Assembly: GCF_958295425.1 (NCBI RefSeq)
Contig: NC_081139.1
Coordinates: 26,851,463-26,915,462 of the forward strand
Reading direction: 5' to 3'
From: Solea solea
Taxonomy: Eukaryota; Chordata; Actinopteri; Pleuronectiformes; Soleidae
Length of the DNA stretch: 64,000 bases
Both the position numbers and the translations under genes were made by a program. The notes beneath the pieces are model-generated. The model saw only the letters and a program-made list of their open reading frames with translations, did not search any database and was not told the origin of the DNA. Shown piece by piece: positions 11,900 to 22,809 of the stretch (positions are counted from its first letter, which is position 1; every line of letters begins with the position of its first letter).

Positions 11900-12255
11900 C
11901 CTCCTGATTATTACCGGGGGTAATATTTCATCGGCAGCGCGCAATCTTTGTTCCGTGTGAAGATAATAAATGGCCCTAATCGTTATCAGCGCTCGCTGCT
12001 GGGGGTGTGAGCGGCGGCGGCGGCCGCGGCTGCGGGAGGAGCGCGCGCGCGGGGGCTCCAAAGTGGCTGCTGAATAAATTGGTGTTTCTTATCTCTCACT
12101 CCCAGATTATCACCGCCTTTTCAAACTTGCACAACAAATACATTCAATGCATCTAATGCATCATTTGTGCGCCGGGGGAGATCCTGCAGTTTGATACAGA
12201 GACAGATTACAGGCGCGCGGAATGAGAAATATTTACACGCTTTATACGCTGCCGC
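11900..12255. promoter_or_regulatory. GATA-motif-rich candidate enhancer, about 10 kb upstream of gata2a
   Basis: A unique block between two long simple repeats. GATA-type sites include GTGAAGATAATAAATGG, ATCGTTATCAGC, TTCTTATCTCTC and CCAGATTATCACC. A CpG-rich core (12010-12058) and an octamer-like ATGCATCTAATGCATC follow. GATA2 enhancers of mammals contain paired GATA sites (known). Assignment of this block as an enhancer is inference from motif density and its contrast with the flanking repeats. Confidence 0.45.
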
Positions 12256-12263
12256 TCACCCTA

Positions 12264-12265
<2 letters not shown>

Positions 12266-12336
<71 letters not shown>
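12266..12336. repeat. (TA)n microsatellite
   Basis: About 35 TA units with one GTA interruption, abutting the GATA-rich block. Confidence 0.95.
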
Positions 12337-12339
12337 CCA

Positions 12340-13839
12340 TAGAGCCAGTTTACGCAGTGACCAGGCCACGAGTGCACACTCTTTAACATATCAATACATG
12401 ATGTTATATTAAAGTTATCAGTGGTGTGTGTGGGATTCTTATCTGTGTGATTAGTTCCACACGCCGCCATTTTACACACAATCAGCGTGTGTCACTAACA
12501 CACAGGGGAAAGTGGGGTTTTAAGTGCATTAATAAACACAAACATATAAGAATGAAGAAGATTCCGAGTGAAAATACACAGAAAAGTCGCATTTATTCTG
12601 TTTTCTAATGTCTTAATATTTAGGAGATTTATTCTGTTCAAATTCTTATGTATTATTGGCTTCATCTCTGCTGCTGTCACACTGTCACTTCCACCCTTTG
12701 TGACTGACTAAATAAAGGATTATCTAATCTAATCTCATCTTGTTTTATCTTATCTTATGAAATAGATTAAAGCATTGTATTAATTGTTATATTAAGAGAG
12801 AGAAAACGCAGTCGCTGGAGAAGAAGAGATGGCAAAGAAAGGAGACAATGTAATAATATACAAATGAGAGAATAAACGGATCGTGTGTGTGTGAGAGAGA
12901 GCTAAAGTATTAATCTGTTAATATAAAAAGAAGAAATCAGTTCAATTCAATTTAACAACTGTCATTCTTATAAAACAGAGGATATTCTTTTTGTATTATT
13001 ATGATTTCTTTTCGCTCTCTGTGTCTTCATAGAATCAAATGCAGATACGTCACATTTTTATCAGATTTGTTTATATATTTAAGCTTCACTTTCATGTTGT
13101 ACAGTATAATTATTCTACATTAATTCACCTTTTCTGAATTCAATCTGCTTTCATCGTCATTTACTTTCTTTTTTTGTGTGCTGTTAAACACGTGGGCCTC
13201 ACTCGCGAGGCCTGTTTGCATTAACACCTCCCACTGAGCGTCATATAACAACACTGTGTATGATTTAAGACAGTATATACATACAGTTATTATGTTTGTC
13301 TTGATTCAGTTTAAATGTCTCCACCTCGCGCGCGCCTTTTCTCATCAATGACCTTTTCAAAAAATGCTGATTTTCAAACCTTTATCCACACACACACACA
13401 CACACAAATGCAATGATGCTGCGTGTAATCTGGCACGAGATATAATTTAATAGTTATGAGGGACACTCATGTGTCAAAAAAAAAAAACATTTCCAATGCG
13501 CACATACACACGCACAGAAACCCACGCACACACACACTCTTCCCTTTTAATACCGCGGCATCTCCACCGGCCCTGCTGCTCTGATGGTTTCCTAGACAAC
13601 CGAGATAACGCTGCAGCAGTTTTCCATATCGGTCCCGGAGTCTATTATAGCGCGGGATTAGCTCTCTTTCCGAAAAGGTCATGCACAAAGTCACCAAACC
13701 TGCCTCCCCGTGTACGCACGAACGTGCCTCCTCTCCTCATCCTCTCATCTCCTCACCCTCTCATCCTCAGTAAAGGCACATTCATTCGTTCACAAACATA
13801 CACGCGTCCATTTCGTCTAATGCCATTAGACTAATAACA

Positions 13840-13840
<1 letters not shown>
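12340..13840. other. Intergenic, AT-rich, with one unique block
   Basis: Mostly AT-rich non-coding sequence, with short TCTAATC/TCTTATC runs (12715-12755) and a CA tract (13387-13406). The segment 13540-13700 is GC-richer and unique, with GGTTTCCTAGACAACCGAG (RFX-like but imperfect) followed by GATAACG. No gene seen. Confidence 0.5.
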
Positions 13841-13841
<1 letters not shown>

Positions 13842-13890
<49 letters not shown>

Positions 13891-13894
13891 CGTG
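13842..13894. repeat. (GT)n microsatellite
   Basis: Long GT run grading into GCGT units. Confidence 0.95.
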
Positions 13895-14274
13895 CGTTTC
13901 CACTGCGTTTCCACTGCTGGTGCAAACAACGAGGATTTAGAAGTGAGAGTGAAATCCGCTGTTAGGCGCAGGCAGGAGGATGTGCTGTTACACAGCGACA
14001 CCTGGTGTTCAAAACAGTGTCTGCAGCAAAAAACAAGTTCAACATCAAACCCATTTTTATCCTGTTTTTATTGCCTGTTCAGGTCCAGTAAAGTCACAGA
14101 GATCAGGTCCGTGTTATTAAATTCTTGTATATTGTGCACATATGTTCAGAAAAATGTAAGTATTTTTGTATTATTATTATTTTACAACTGTGTGTTACTA
14201 AACACATCAGTCTCTCTCGCACATGGCAGCTTTCATATCTTCTTTAATGCCTTTGTTTTTATTTCTCAATCCTG

Positions 14275-14671
14275 CACTGTTAAAATTTACAGTAATTAAC
14301 TGGCAGCAGCTTCACCATACAAATACTGTATTTTTTACAGTCTCTTCCTGTAATTTACTTTATATTACTGTAAATGAAAGTACAGTAAATTGCTGTATTC
14401 GTATAAATTTACAATATGATACTGTCCAAACGTTTAGCAATAAACTATTGATAATAGTAATAATAACAATAATAATACCCACTTTTCTTTCACTTTCCCA
14501 TGATGCTTAGCTTTTAACAGCGGCATTTACAGCAAATTCCTGCAATAATGTCATTCACTTCCAGTCCTGCAATCCTGTTATTTTTCTCCCAGAATGCATT
14601 GTATTTATGGTATTATACTGTAATTACACTGTTCAAATTTCACTGTAAATTAACATCAAAGTTTTACAGTG
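14275..14671. mobile_element. Candidate MITE with CACTGT(T/A)AAA ends
   Basis: The left end CACTGTTAAAATTTACAG is inverted at the right end (GTTTTACAGTG). Interior copies of TTACTGTAAAT and ACAGTAAATTGCTGTA give strong fold-back potential. No clear target-site duplication and no coding region. Confidence 0.45.
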
Positions 14672-14889
14672 TGGTCCTGGTTCTGCATGTTTTTAAATGT
14701 TTCCTCTGTTCCAAACAGGGAAAGGATTGTGATTTTTCTTAACCATAAAAGGGCCAGAAAAATCAGTTATTTACTGACCCGTCCTGAACATGTCTGCAAA
14801 AGATGACCTCCCTACAGGAAGTGGAACACACCAAACAGGAAGTAAAATGTAACTTTGGCTCTGCAGCCCGACATGTGCAACGGCGGCGC

Positions 14890-15257
14890 TGAAAATAACT
14901 AGTAGTGAAAATAATTAGTAGTGAAAATAACTAGTAGTGAAAATAACCAGCACTGAAAATAACTAGTAGTGAAAATAACTAGCACTGAAAATAACCAGTA
15001 CTGAAAATAACCAGCACTGAAAATAACTACTAGTGAAAATAACTACTAGTGAAAATAACTAGTACTGAAAAAAACCACTACTGAAAATCACTAGCGCTGA
15101 AAATAACTAGTACTGAAAATAACTAATAGTGAAAATAACCAGTACTGAAAATAACCAGTAGTGAAAATAACTAATAGTGAAAATAACTAGTCGTGAAAAT
15201 AACCAGTCCTGAAAATAACTAGTAGTGAAAATAACCAGTACTGAAAATAACTAGTAG
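14890..15257. repeat. 16-bp minisatellite, 23 units
   Basis: Tandem units TGAAAATAACTAGTAG with small substitutions at the CTAGTAG end (ACCAGTAC, ACTAGCAC and others). The tract is exactly 368 bp, or 23 units, with no length variants. Confidence 0.95.
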
Positions 15258-15359
15258 TGACAACAATTAGTACCACGCACGGTGAGTTAACGGGAGACGG
15301 ACGAAAACTGGCACGCAAATCAGTACTGGCGAAAATTTTTGTAAAATAATGGAATTATG

Positions 15360-15770
15360 AAAAACCAATACAAAATGATTCAGTAGCGCCCCCTCAGGCC
15401 GAACGCATATGGAGCGGGCCAAAACCTAGTTTCGCCAAATATCACAACATTTGGTGGGAACGTGGTTTGGCCCAAGACGAACCCATTGAGTTCATTTCAC
15501 ACCATCAGGTCGCTCCCTCGTGTCAGGAACTTCAATTCATCTTCAGTATCAACCATTAAAAAGGAATACTTTTGTGATATTGACTGGGTATCACTCAATA
15601 ATCTGCCCATCTCTGACCAATCAGTAGCCGGCAGTCTGTTGATGTCCCATTTTAGTATCGGCTCAGCTCGCTTGGAACCTCACACTAAAAAAAGGAGCAG
15701 GTAGCAGGTTCTTCTGAGTCGAGCCGAGCTGTGCTAGAACTGTATGATGGAAATGCGCCAAATCATTCGT
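15360..15770. mobile_element. Degenerate interspersed repeats
   Basis: Begins with AGTAGCGCCCCCTCAGGCCG, related to the GCGCCCCCT repeat seen at 24030, 43245, 43415 and 57375. Ends with a fragment of the GCTAGAACTGTATGATGGAA terminus shared with the 5108-5622 element. No gene. Confidence 0.45.
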
Positions 15771-16419
15771 TCATTGAGAGGATCGTCTCACTGAGCTCCA
15801 CCCACAGCTCCAACATCCCCTGCACTGATCCCTCCTCTCAGCCCACTCCTTGGCATTTTGGGCAGAGTTAGTCTCAGAAAATACACTTTAGTTACCCTTT
15901 AATAAGATCAATATCAATAAAAGTATCGTCCTGGAATCGATATTAAAAATGCAGACACTAAATTGAAATTTTACCACAACCCAGTGGTTGACTGACCTAC
16001 ACCATCTATTAAAATGCAGAGTTTCAGATGCTTCCATCAGGATCGACACAGACTGTGGATTTCATTTCAGTATCACTTTAGTTTTACACGATATGTTCAT
16101 TTCAGCCACAAGTAGAAAAACCTCGAGCTGCTCAGAAACTACAGTGAGCTCATCGAGCTGCGTGCAGACGGAGAGTGAGTGCACAGCTGGAATGTTCCAG
16201 CTGGGATTCCCGGTGGCTGGACAGGAAGTCAGAGGAGCTCTGGCAGGAAGTGTGTTGTGTGTGCGCGCGGCCAGCATCGGCAGCAGAGAGAGAGAGGGAG
16301 ACATTTCCTGTTGGCCCGCCACACGGTTCAGGACGCTTACACCCAAACGTGAAAGTTGTACATACCAGCATGTTCACGCTCCCGCCTCTCTCTGCTGCCA
16401 GCACTGACTGACAGGAATG

Positions 16420-16790
16420 CCATTAGAGGACAGTGGTAAGCCAACGCAGTACATCATGTACCGGGGGCAGGATTGTGTCACAGGAAGCAGATGTCACCAA
16501 ATAAAGTGAAACTTCCTGCCCATCAAAGCTGCCCGCGCCACTTTAATGGACTCGCCATCTGCTGCCCGCAACAGAAAGCGAGTCCGGGGCCCATGCATGG
16601 AAAAGTGTCGAGAAAAGATTCAAGAGGAGGAGAGGAGGAGATGGGGGGGGGGGGGAGATGTGATGGAGAGATATGTGAACTGCAAGAGGAAAAATCTCTT
16701 TGTCTTCTCCTGAGCTCAGTGGACAATCAAAGTTTCCTATCAGCTGTGGAGTAGGGGAAATTGGCTGCCCTGGGAAGGAGAGGGCCACTC
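16420..16790. promoter_or_regulatory. Candidate conserved non-coding block with E-box/ETS motifs
   Basis: Unique sequence with ACAGGAAGCAGATGTCACC (ETS next to E-box), GCCATCTGCTGCC (E-box) and CCTATCAGCTGTGG (GATA-like next to E-box). It lies between gata2a and rpn1, the position occupied in mammals by the distal -77 kb GATA2 enhancer (known). Orthology is not shown here. Confidence 0.35.
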
Positions 16791-16850
16791 ACACAACCAA
16801 TGGGAAGTGCCCCTGTCACTCTAATCAGGTCTGATAGAGAAAGTAGGAAA

Positions 16851-16853
<3 letters not shown>

Positions 16854-16886
<33 letters not shown>
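16854..16886. repeat. (GT)n microsatellite
   Basis: Pure GT run. Confidence 0.9.
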
Positions 16887-16888
<2 letters not shown>

Positions 16889-16961
16889 CACATCCTCAGA
16901 AGAGAGCGCTTTTTTAACACAGAGCAGCTTTGTTTCACTCCTGTGATCCAAGAAGATACCA

Positions 16962-17125
16962 CAGACCAGGGTTTCTCTCAGTCCTGGTCCTGGTGACCCA
17001 CTGCCCTGCATGTGCTCCAAACACACCTGGTTCAAATGCACAACTTGTCATCGGACTACTCATTCATGTGGATCAGGTGTGCTGGAGCAGGGAAACGTCA
17101 CCGGGACCAGGTCTGAGAAACTCTG
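16962..17125. mobile_element. Fold-back MITE, copy 1
   Basis: The left arm GTTTCTCTCAGTCCTGGTCC is inverted at the right end (GGGACCAGGTCTGAGAAAC). The middle carries CACTGCCCTGCATG and GTGTGCTGGAGCAGGGAAAC. A second copy follows at 17218-17365. Confidence 0.6.
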
Positions 17126-17217
17126 CCATAGATCGTCCATTTTCAGGCCTTGACATTTGCACCACTTATTTGTGATAATGCAGATTAACACACAGTCAAT
17201 GGATGAGACGGTGTTTT

Positions 17218-17365
17218 CCTCAGGAACCCTCTGCCCTGCATGTTTCACACGCTGCCGTGCTCCAACAAACTGGATTCCAACTCGTCAAGCTCTGCACAAG
17301 CCTGATAACTACCCAGGTGTGCTGGAGCAGGTCAGGGGTCTCTGAGGACCAGGACTGAGAAGAGC
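17218..17365. mobile_element. Fold-back MITE, copy 2
   Basis: Shares CTCTGCCCTGCATGTTTCAC, CAGGTGTGCTGGAGCAGGTC and the terminal GGACCAGGACTGAGAA with copy 1, in the same orientation, about 90 bp further on. Confidence 0.55.
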
Positions 17366-17778
17366 CAATGAACTCATAATTCACAACACTAAAGACATTT
17401 GAGAACATCATCATTTGCAGGTTTGAGAAACACTGATCATTATTATAATTATTATTGTCATTATTATTATTATCATCATAATAATAAAGTTTTTCATATT
17501 AAACTCAAAACCATCCAGATGGAACTTTCCCTGCAGTGCAATCTGTTTCTCTTCATTTCAAGAAATGTCGTCTACAAAACCATTGAAAACGACTCTAAGT
17601 CCAGCGTTTAGAGCGTTTGTAAAGACGGCAAACTACAGTGACCCAAAATCACGTGACCTAAACTGTGGCAAAAGCAAATCTGTACATAATGTAATAACTC
17701 ATTTGCAGCCACATATCTACAACCAGGTCTTTAAAGACAGGTTTGTACAAGTACACAATCATATGTATATCTCATTGG

Positions 17779-18614
17779 CAGTGATGGGATTAACGGCGTT
17801 ACCTTTTTCAGTAACGAGTAATCTAATGGATTACTGTTTCAAACATGATGACGTCGTTACCGACAGAAAATGCAGCACGTTACTTTAATTATCAGCTCAT
17901 TGAAGCTGTTTTCGTCAGACCAGCTGCATCTCTACACCGAGGCGAAACGACCGCATAAGTGATGATGATTGGCTGAGGTAGAGTCAAATGTCATTGTAAA
18001 CCAATCAGAGGCAGATTGGACGGCACACAAACAAAAGCTACCGTAGTCGCACACACACACACACATATCGACACGAGGAAGTAAAGGATCAACAACACGT
18101 TGAATGGCGGCTCGGTTAATCCTAACGCAGCCTTCTTGAACAGGAAGTATAGCCGTTACTTTTCTGTAAATGAAATGAAAGGAAAGAATTTATACGTTAA
18201 ATGCACATTATGACCTTGACAGAAGTGCTTCTCCACATCGGTGTCCGACGTCATGAAAGATCGTTCAGCATCACACGCTTCCACCAAACGAGCGGCCATG
18301 AACACAGAGGGAGACGAGGTACCTTGGACTCGCGTCGTTGCCCACAGCAACGTTAAACTGTTTCTGTTAGTTAGTTATTGTATTAGGTGTCTATTTCATT
18401 ATAATATCCAGATTTATCGTAAATAATACAACATGCACGTGAATTTGAAGTTCTGTTAGAGGCGGTGGAGGTGGGCTCCAAAATCTTTGAGCACTTAAAA
18501 TGGACTTGAAAGTAACACACATTTGTAACTCAGTAACTAATTCAGTTACCTTCTGGGAGAAGTTACTAGTAACTCTAACTAGCTACTTTTTTAAAAGTAA
18601 CATTTCCAACGCTG
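17779..18614 (+). mobile_element. hAT DNA transposon, deletion derivative with intact target-site duplication
   Basis: Flanked by an exact 8-bp direct repeat, CTCATTGG (17771-17778 and 18615-18622), the duplication size of the hAT superfamily. The ends are CAGTGATGGG and CCAACGCTG (inverted CAGCGTTGG). Subterminal GTAACG/AGTAACT repeats fill both arms. A remnant of the transposase N-terminal BED finger is readable around 18130-18205 (KYSRYFSVNEMKGKNLYVKC), followed by in-frame TGA codons where a cysteine and the next residues would be expected. The element is therefore coding-dead. Related copies sit in introns of the B7-like genes at 37.2 and 49.3 kb. Confidence 0.85.
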
Positions 18615-18720
18615 CTCATTGGGAAACTGCTGTAGTGTCTATGCCAGGCCTGTATGTGGCGCTGTAACCCTGCAAAGGAAATACACCAACACTGGGAAGA
18701 AGAAGCCACGCCCAAACACA

Positions 18721-18888
18721 GCTAACGTGCCGCGTACAAACGCAGCTAACGTGTCGCGTACAAATACAGCTAACATGCCGCGTACAAACACAGCTAACGT
18801 ACCGCGTACAAACGCAGCTAACGTGCCGCGTACAAAAACAGCTAACGTGTCGCATACAAATACAGCTAACATGCCGCGTACAAACACA
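18721..18888. repeat. 24-bp minisatellite, seven units, with a four-unit higher-order pattern
   Basis: Units of the form GCTAACGTGCCGCGTACAAA plus four bases. Units 2-3 and 6-7 share the same variants (GTGT/TACA then ATGC/CACA), so the array looks like a duplicated 96-bp block. It is open in one frame (ANVPRTNT-like octapeptides), but no splice sites or start context make it a convincing gene. Confidence 0.9.
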
Positions 18889-18899
18889 GCTAATCCAAT

Positions 18900-20340
18900 C
18901 CTAATCCACGAAACCATTTCAACAGATGCATGTGTGATACTGTTGGTGACAGTTAATGGATGATTTCTCCTTCACAAACACAGGGATATCACACATCTGC
19001 ATGTGACTAATTAAACAAAGTAGTAACAATAAATTAAAAGGTTTCAACTCACTTCAGCAACGCATCCCTGTACAATGGCGTGGCTTCACTCAGGTCTTTA
19101 AACGCAGGAAACTATCAAAGAAAAAGAAATAAAGATGAAAAGAATTTTAAATCTGTGAGTGAGACAGTCTTTGTTCTTCAAATTGATTGGCGGGAAAACA
19201 GCCTCAGAGCTCTTCAGGGCCGGGTTTATATAAACTAGGGGGTGTGGTTAGCAGTGACTGACAGCTGATTGCAGGTAGTGGGTGGAGTCTTGTGATTTTG
19301 AGGCTATTTTGTCTCTTTTCCTCAAACTGGTGTAATAATAAAGTCTTTTACAGAGTGTGAGAGGAGACGAGTGGATCTCTACGTGAGAAACAGACAGGGT
19401 TTCGTGTGTGTGGACAATTTAATGACTAACTTCTCTCCTGTTTCCCCGAGCTTCACGTCTCAAACGTCCATTTTTGCACGATTCAAAGTCTAACAGGAGC
19501 GTCAGACCTTTATCTGCTGCTGAGGGACACACACGCACACACGAGCCACGCGGGCGCGCGGCGAGAGCCGTGCAGCGTGGGTGCTTTGATGGAGCGCCAT
19601 GTGGCAGAGATCAGTGGGTGTTAGTGGGAGCTGTGGACAGTTAGCGAGGAGGATTATCGTCTCCTCAACACAAATCCATACACTGAGGGAGGGTGACATG
19701 AATATGCACAGATACAGGAAGAGGCTCCTGCAGAAGTGCATGTAAACACTACACGAGGTTGGACTTTGATGCTCTCCTGCTTCTGTGCCTCCTGAAAGCC
19801 AGACAAGAATGCGTCTCTCCACACCCAGGAGCCAATCCTCTGTTTGAAGTCCCATCTCCATCTCCCCGCTCTCTCCTTCCCTTCCTCCATCTTGTGTGCC
19901 TGATCTGATCTGTCAACCCCAGCTCCTCTCCACCTCATGCAGCTGCGGCCGAGGCCCACAGACGCCGTCATTGTCCTCCTCTTCCTCGCCCTCACGCGCC
20001 TGCACACCGGCCTGATCACACCTGCCACCTGCACAGGACGCACGGTCCCGGGAATCCTGAGCTGCGAGGCTTTCATCCATCCATCCGTCCGTCTGTCCAT
20101 CCCTCACCTCACTCCCCCCCCCCACTCTCCTTCAGAGGCTTCGCTGTCACTGAGGAATGGCCGGAGCAGAGGAGAAGGAGGAGGAGGAGGAGGAGGAGGA
20201 CACAGAGCTGCTGCTGTTGTGGAGAAGTGTGTTTTAAGCAGCGCCAGCGGGAATCAGCGCAGGTGAAGTGTGTGAAATGTGTAAATGTGGCTCATGTTTC
20301 TTCCTTTTGATGACATCAGTTCATGAGCGGCCTACACTGA
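18900..20340. other. Intergenic, no gene supported
   Basis: Unique sequence, GC-richer from 19500 to 20270, ending in GAG repeats (20180-20200). A plus-strand frame at 19937-20266 begins with a hydrophobic stretch (AVIVLLFLALT). It continues into low-complexity GGGG and lacks any family signature, so I do not call it. The segment 19590-19930 could be regulatory. Confidence 0.4.
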
Positions 20341-20343
20341 ATG

Positions 20344-20346
<3 letters not shown>

Positions 20347-20378
<32 letters not shown>
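20347..20378. repeat. (GT)n microsatellite
   Basis: Pure GT run. Confidence 0.9.
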
Positions 20379-20379
<1 letters not shown>

Positions 20380-20380
<1 letters not shown>

Positions 20381-21019
20381 TAAATCTGTTTACACAGTTA
20401 CCTTATTTGTCCACATAACATCAGTTATTACATTTTAAGGTGAAGACGTGTTGTGTGGTTAGGGTTAGGCCCAATAGTAGTTAATGGTTAAGGTTAATGT
20501 ACAGTAAGTCTCAAGGAAATGAAATGGAAAATTGGGACATTTTGTCAGGAAGCTGTTGGCAAATAAAGACAGATTATTTGTGATCTGTAGTTGATCAACT
20601 CTTCATCACCCTCTGCATCAAGAAGACCCGGGGTCGCGACCCGGTCACAACCAGGGTCTTTCTGTGAAGTGTTTTTAACTTTCCTGTGGAAGCTCAGGGG
20701 AGATAATTATCTCCAGGAGCTGTGGCTGCTCCAGGTTAACACCCTCACTTCTACAGACAGACAGACAGGCAGACAGACAGACAGAGGATGAACAGGCAGA
20801 CACTGAGCTGGAAACAGTCGGAGCTGGTCTGAGTCAGGTTTGGAGCAGAGCACATACAGTGGAACAGTGAGGCCAATTCCTTTATTTTTGCCGTAACCTG
20901 AACATCAAAAGATGAAAGAGTGACAAGAGATCAACATTTCAGCTTTTATTTCCATCTGGACCTGACACGCAGTTTGGAACGGAGCATTATTTGTATTAAA
21001 AGTATTGGAACATGTGATT

Positions 21020-21053
<34 letters not shown>

Positions 21054-21140
21054 GTGTTGGAATGCAACACATATTTACCCCCACTTCATAGTGGCTAATG
21101 CTAACTCTGTTCGTACACTGGCTTCTCTCTCTTCACACAC
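20380..21140. other. Intergenic, no gene seen
   Basis: Non-coding sequence with a CAGA tetranucleotide tract (20755-20785) and a CA tract (21024-21051). Confidence 0.6.
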
Positions 21141-21149
21141 ACTGATTTT

Positions 21150-21645
21150 ACCTCTTTTGTCTAACTTTAGCTAAGTTTTTGCTAATTTTACCAAATAATT
21201 AACTACCTTAAACTAAGTTTTTGCTAATTTCACCAAAGAATTGACTACCTTTAACTTAGTTTTTGCTAATTTTACCAAAGTTTTGGCCAATTTTACAGAG
21301 TTTTTGGCTGATTTTACCTCTTTTGGCTACTTTAGCTGAGTTTTTGCTAATTTTACCAAATAATTGACTAACAAACAACATTTTTGCTAATTTTACCAAA
21401 GTTTTGGCCAATTTTACAGAGGTTTTGACTGGTTTTACCTCTTGGCTAACTTTAGCTAAGTTTTTGCTAATTTTACCAAAGAATTGACTAACTTAAACTA
21501 AGTTTTTGATCATTTTACCAAAGAATTGACTAACTTAAACTAAGTTTTTGCTAATTTTACCAAATAATTGACTACCTTAAACTAAGTTTTGGCTAATTTT
21601 ACTAAAGTTTTGGCAAATTTTACCAAATAATTGACTAACTTTTAG
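21150..21645. repeat. Degenerate tandem repeat, unit about 43 bp
   Basis: Repeated phrases AAACTAAGTTTTTGCTAATT and TTACCAAAGAATTGACTAAC, with variants (AAAGTTTTGGCCAATTTTAC), repeat about ten times. Strongly T-rich on the plus strand. No coding signal. Confidence 0.85.
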
Positions 21646-21789
21646 GTTACCCCACAGCGACTTAAAACAACGTGGAACATAAAACTACACTCTTAGACCT
21701 AATAGTGCCCCCTATTGACGAGACACTACTGATTCAAACTTGTGTCCTGTGAAAGGTTTGTAGCTGAATTTGATTGGTCTGTTGCCGCC

Positions 21790-21960
21790 ACAGGGCCACA
21801 CAGTTGGTGTAGTGGTTAGCACTCTTGCCTTTGCAGCAAGGAGACCGGAGATCGAGCCCAGGTTGAAACAAGGGCCTTTCTGCATTGAGTTTGCATGTTC
21901 TCCCTGCGTGTGCCCGGCTTTTCTCCAGGTTCTCTGGTTTCCTGCCACAGTGGAACATGC
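21790..21960 (+). mobile_element. tRNA-derived SINE-like repeat, 5' half
   Basis: Contains GTAGTGGTTAGCACTCTTGC (A-box region), GAGATCGAGCCCAGG (B-box region) and GAGTTTGCATGTTCTCCCTG. Same family as 5955-6180. Confidence 0.65.
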
Positions 21961-22469
21961 AATATGGGGAAAAATCTGGTCTAGATTACAGATTTGGCAG
22001 CAATTTAAATGTAAAAGGATTCCGTCAGCACACGTCTAAGGTCGTCAGCCAGTTTTTAGGAGCCGGCAGCGGCAGAAAAACCAAACCTGGCGTCACTCCC
22101 ACCACTCGTCCCTGGAGCAGCAATCACGCGTGCTTCCTAAAGTGGCCTCTGAGTGACTGTATCCTGCAGGACACGGGGACAGTAGCTAACAGATGATGTC
22201 ACCACTCGTCGACTCGCTCTGCTGCGTTGTCTCGTGCTGCCGCTTCTTGATTGAGACCTCTCGGCCTCGTCCTGTGGGCCCAGGATGTGATTACTGGTCG
22301 CAGCACAACTGCGGTTGATCTGTTGGTGAGAACCATGCAAAATACTGTTAAAACCGGAATTCATGTGCAGCACTGTATCCTGATGTGGCAAAGCGTGTGT
22401 GTGTGTGTGAGAGGTGGATGGTGGGGCTATGTGCAGGGTGTGGGACTGGTACAGGGACCGTGTGGTTGA

Positions 22470-22700
22470 GCTGTCATGGTCCTCCTGCTCAGGCATAAAG
22501 GCTGATTATTATCAAGTATTGAAGTATAGTAATGATGCAGAGGGTGTTCTTTCTTTATCTGCCAGAGAAATAATGAATATGCAAAAAAATGTGGAGTCAG
22601 ACTGTAGGTATCAGTTGAAGGGGTAATCCACACGCTGCAGGCCTCGTGACGTGGTGGTGATTGATTACATTGAGGGCTCACCTGCAGTGCTCTGCCTCTT
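22470..22700. promoter_or_regulatory. Candidate conserved non-coding block
   Basis: Unique, repeat-free sequence with TGATTATTATCAAG, TTTCTTTATCTGCC (GATA), AATGAATATGCAAAAA (octamer-like) and GTGATTGATTACATTG (homeobox-like). Bordered on the right by a GA microsatellite. Regulatory role inferred only from motif content. Confidence 0.35.
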
Positions 22701-22721
22701 AATCTTTCTCACTCTCTAAAA

Positions 22722-22725
22722 CACA

Positions 22726-22769
<44 letters not shown>

Positions 22770-22803
22770 GGGAGAGAGAGAGAGAGAGAGGGAGAGAGAG
22801 AGA
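22722..22803. repeat. (GA)n microsatellite
   Basis: GAGA tract with periodic GGGA interruptions. Confidence 0.9.
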
Positions 22804-22809
22804 TGCAGA

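Noticed and set aside
18619..18963. 114-residue frame across the 24-bp array
   Set aside because: Openness is explained by the unit being a multiple of three; no start context, splice sites or family similarity.
19654..20266. Overlapping open frames on both strands, one starting with a hydrophobic leader-like stretch
   Set aside because: Low complexity (GGA repeats), no domain, no splice partner; open frames on both strands suggest base composition rather than a gene.
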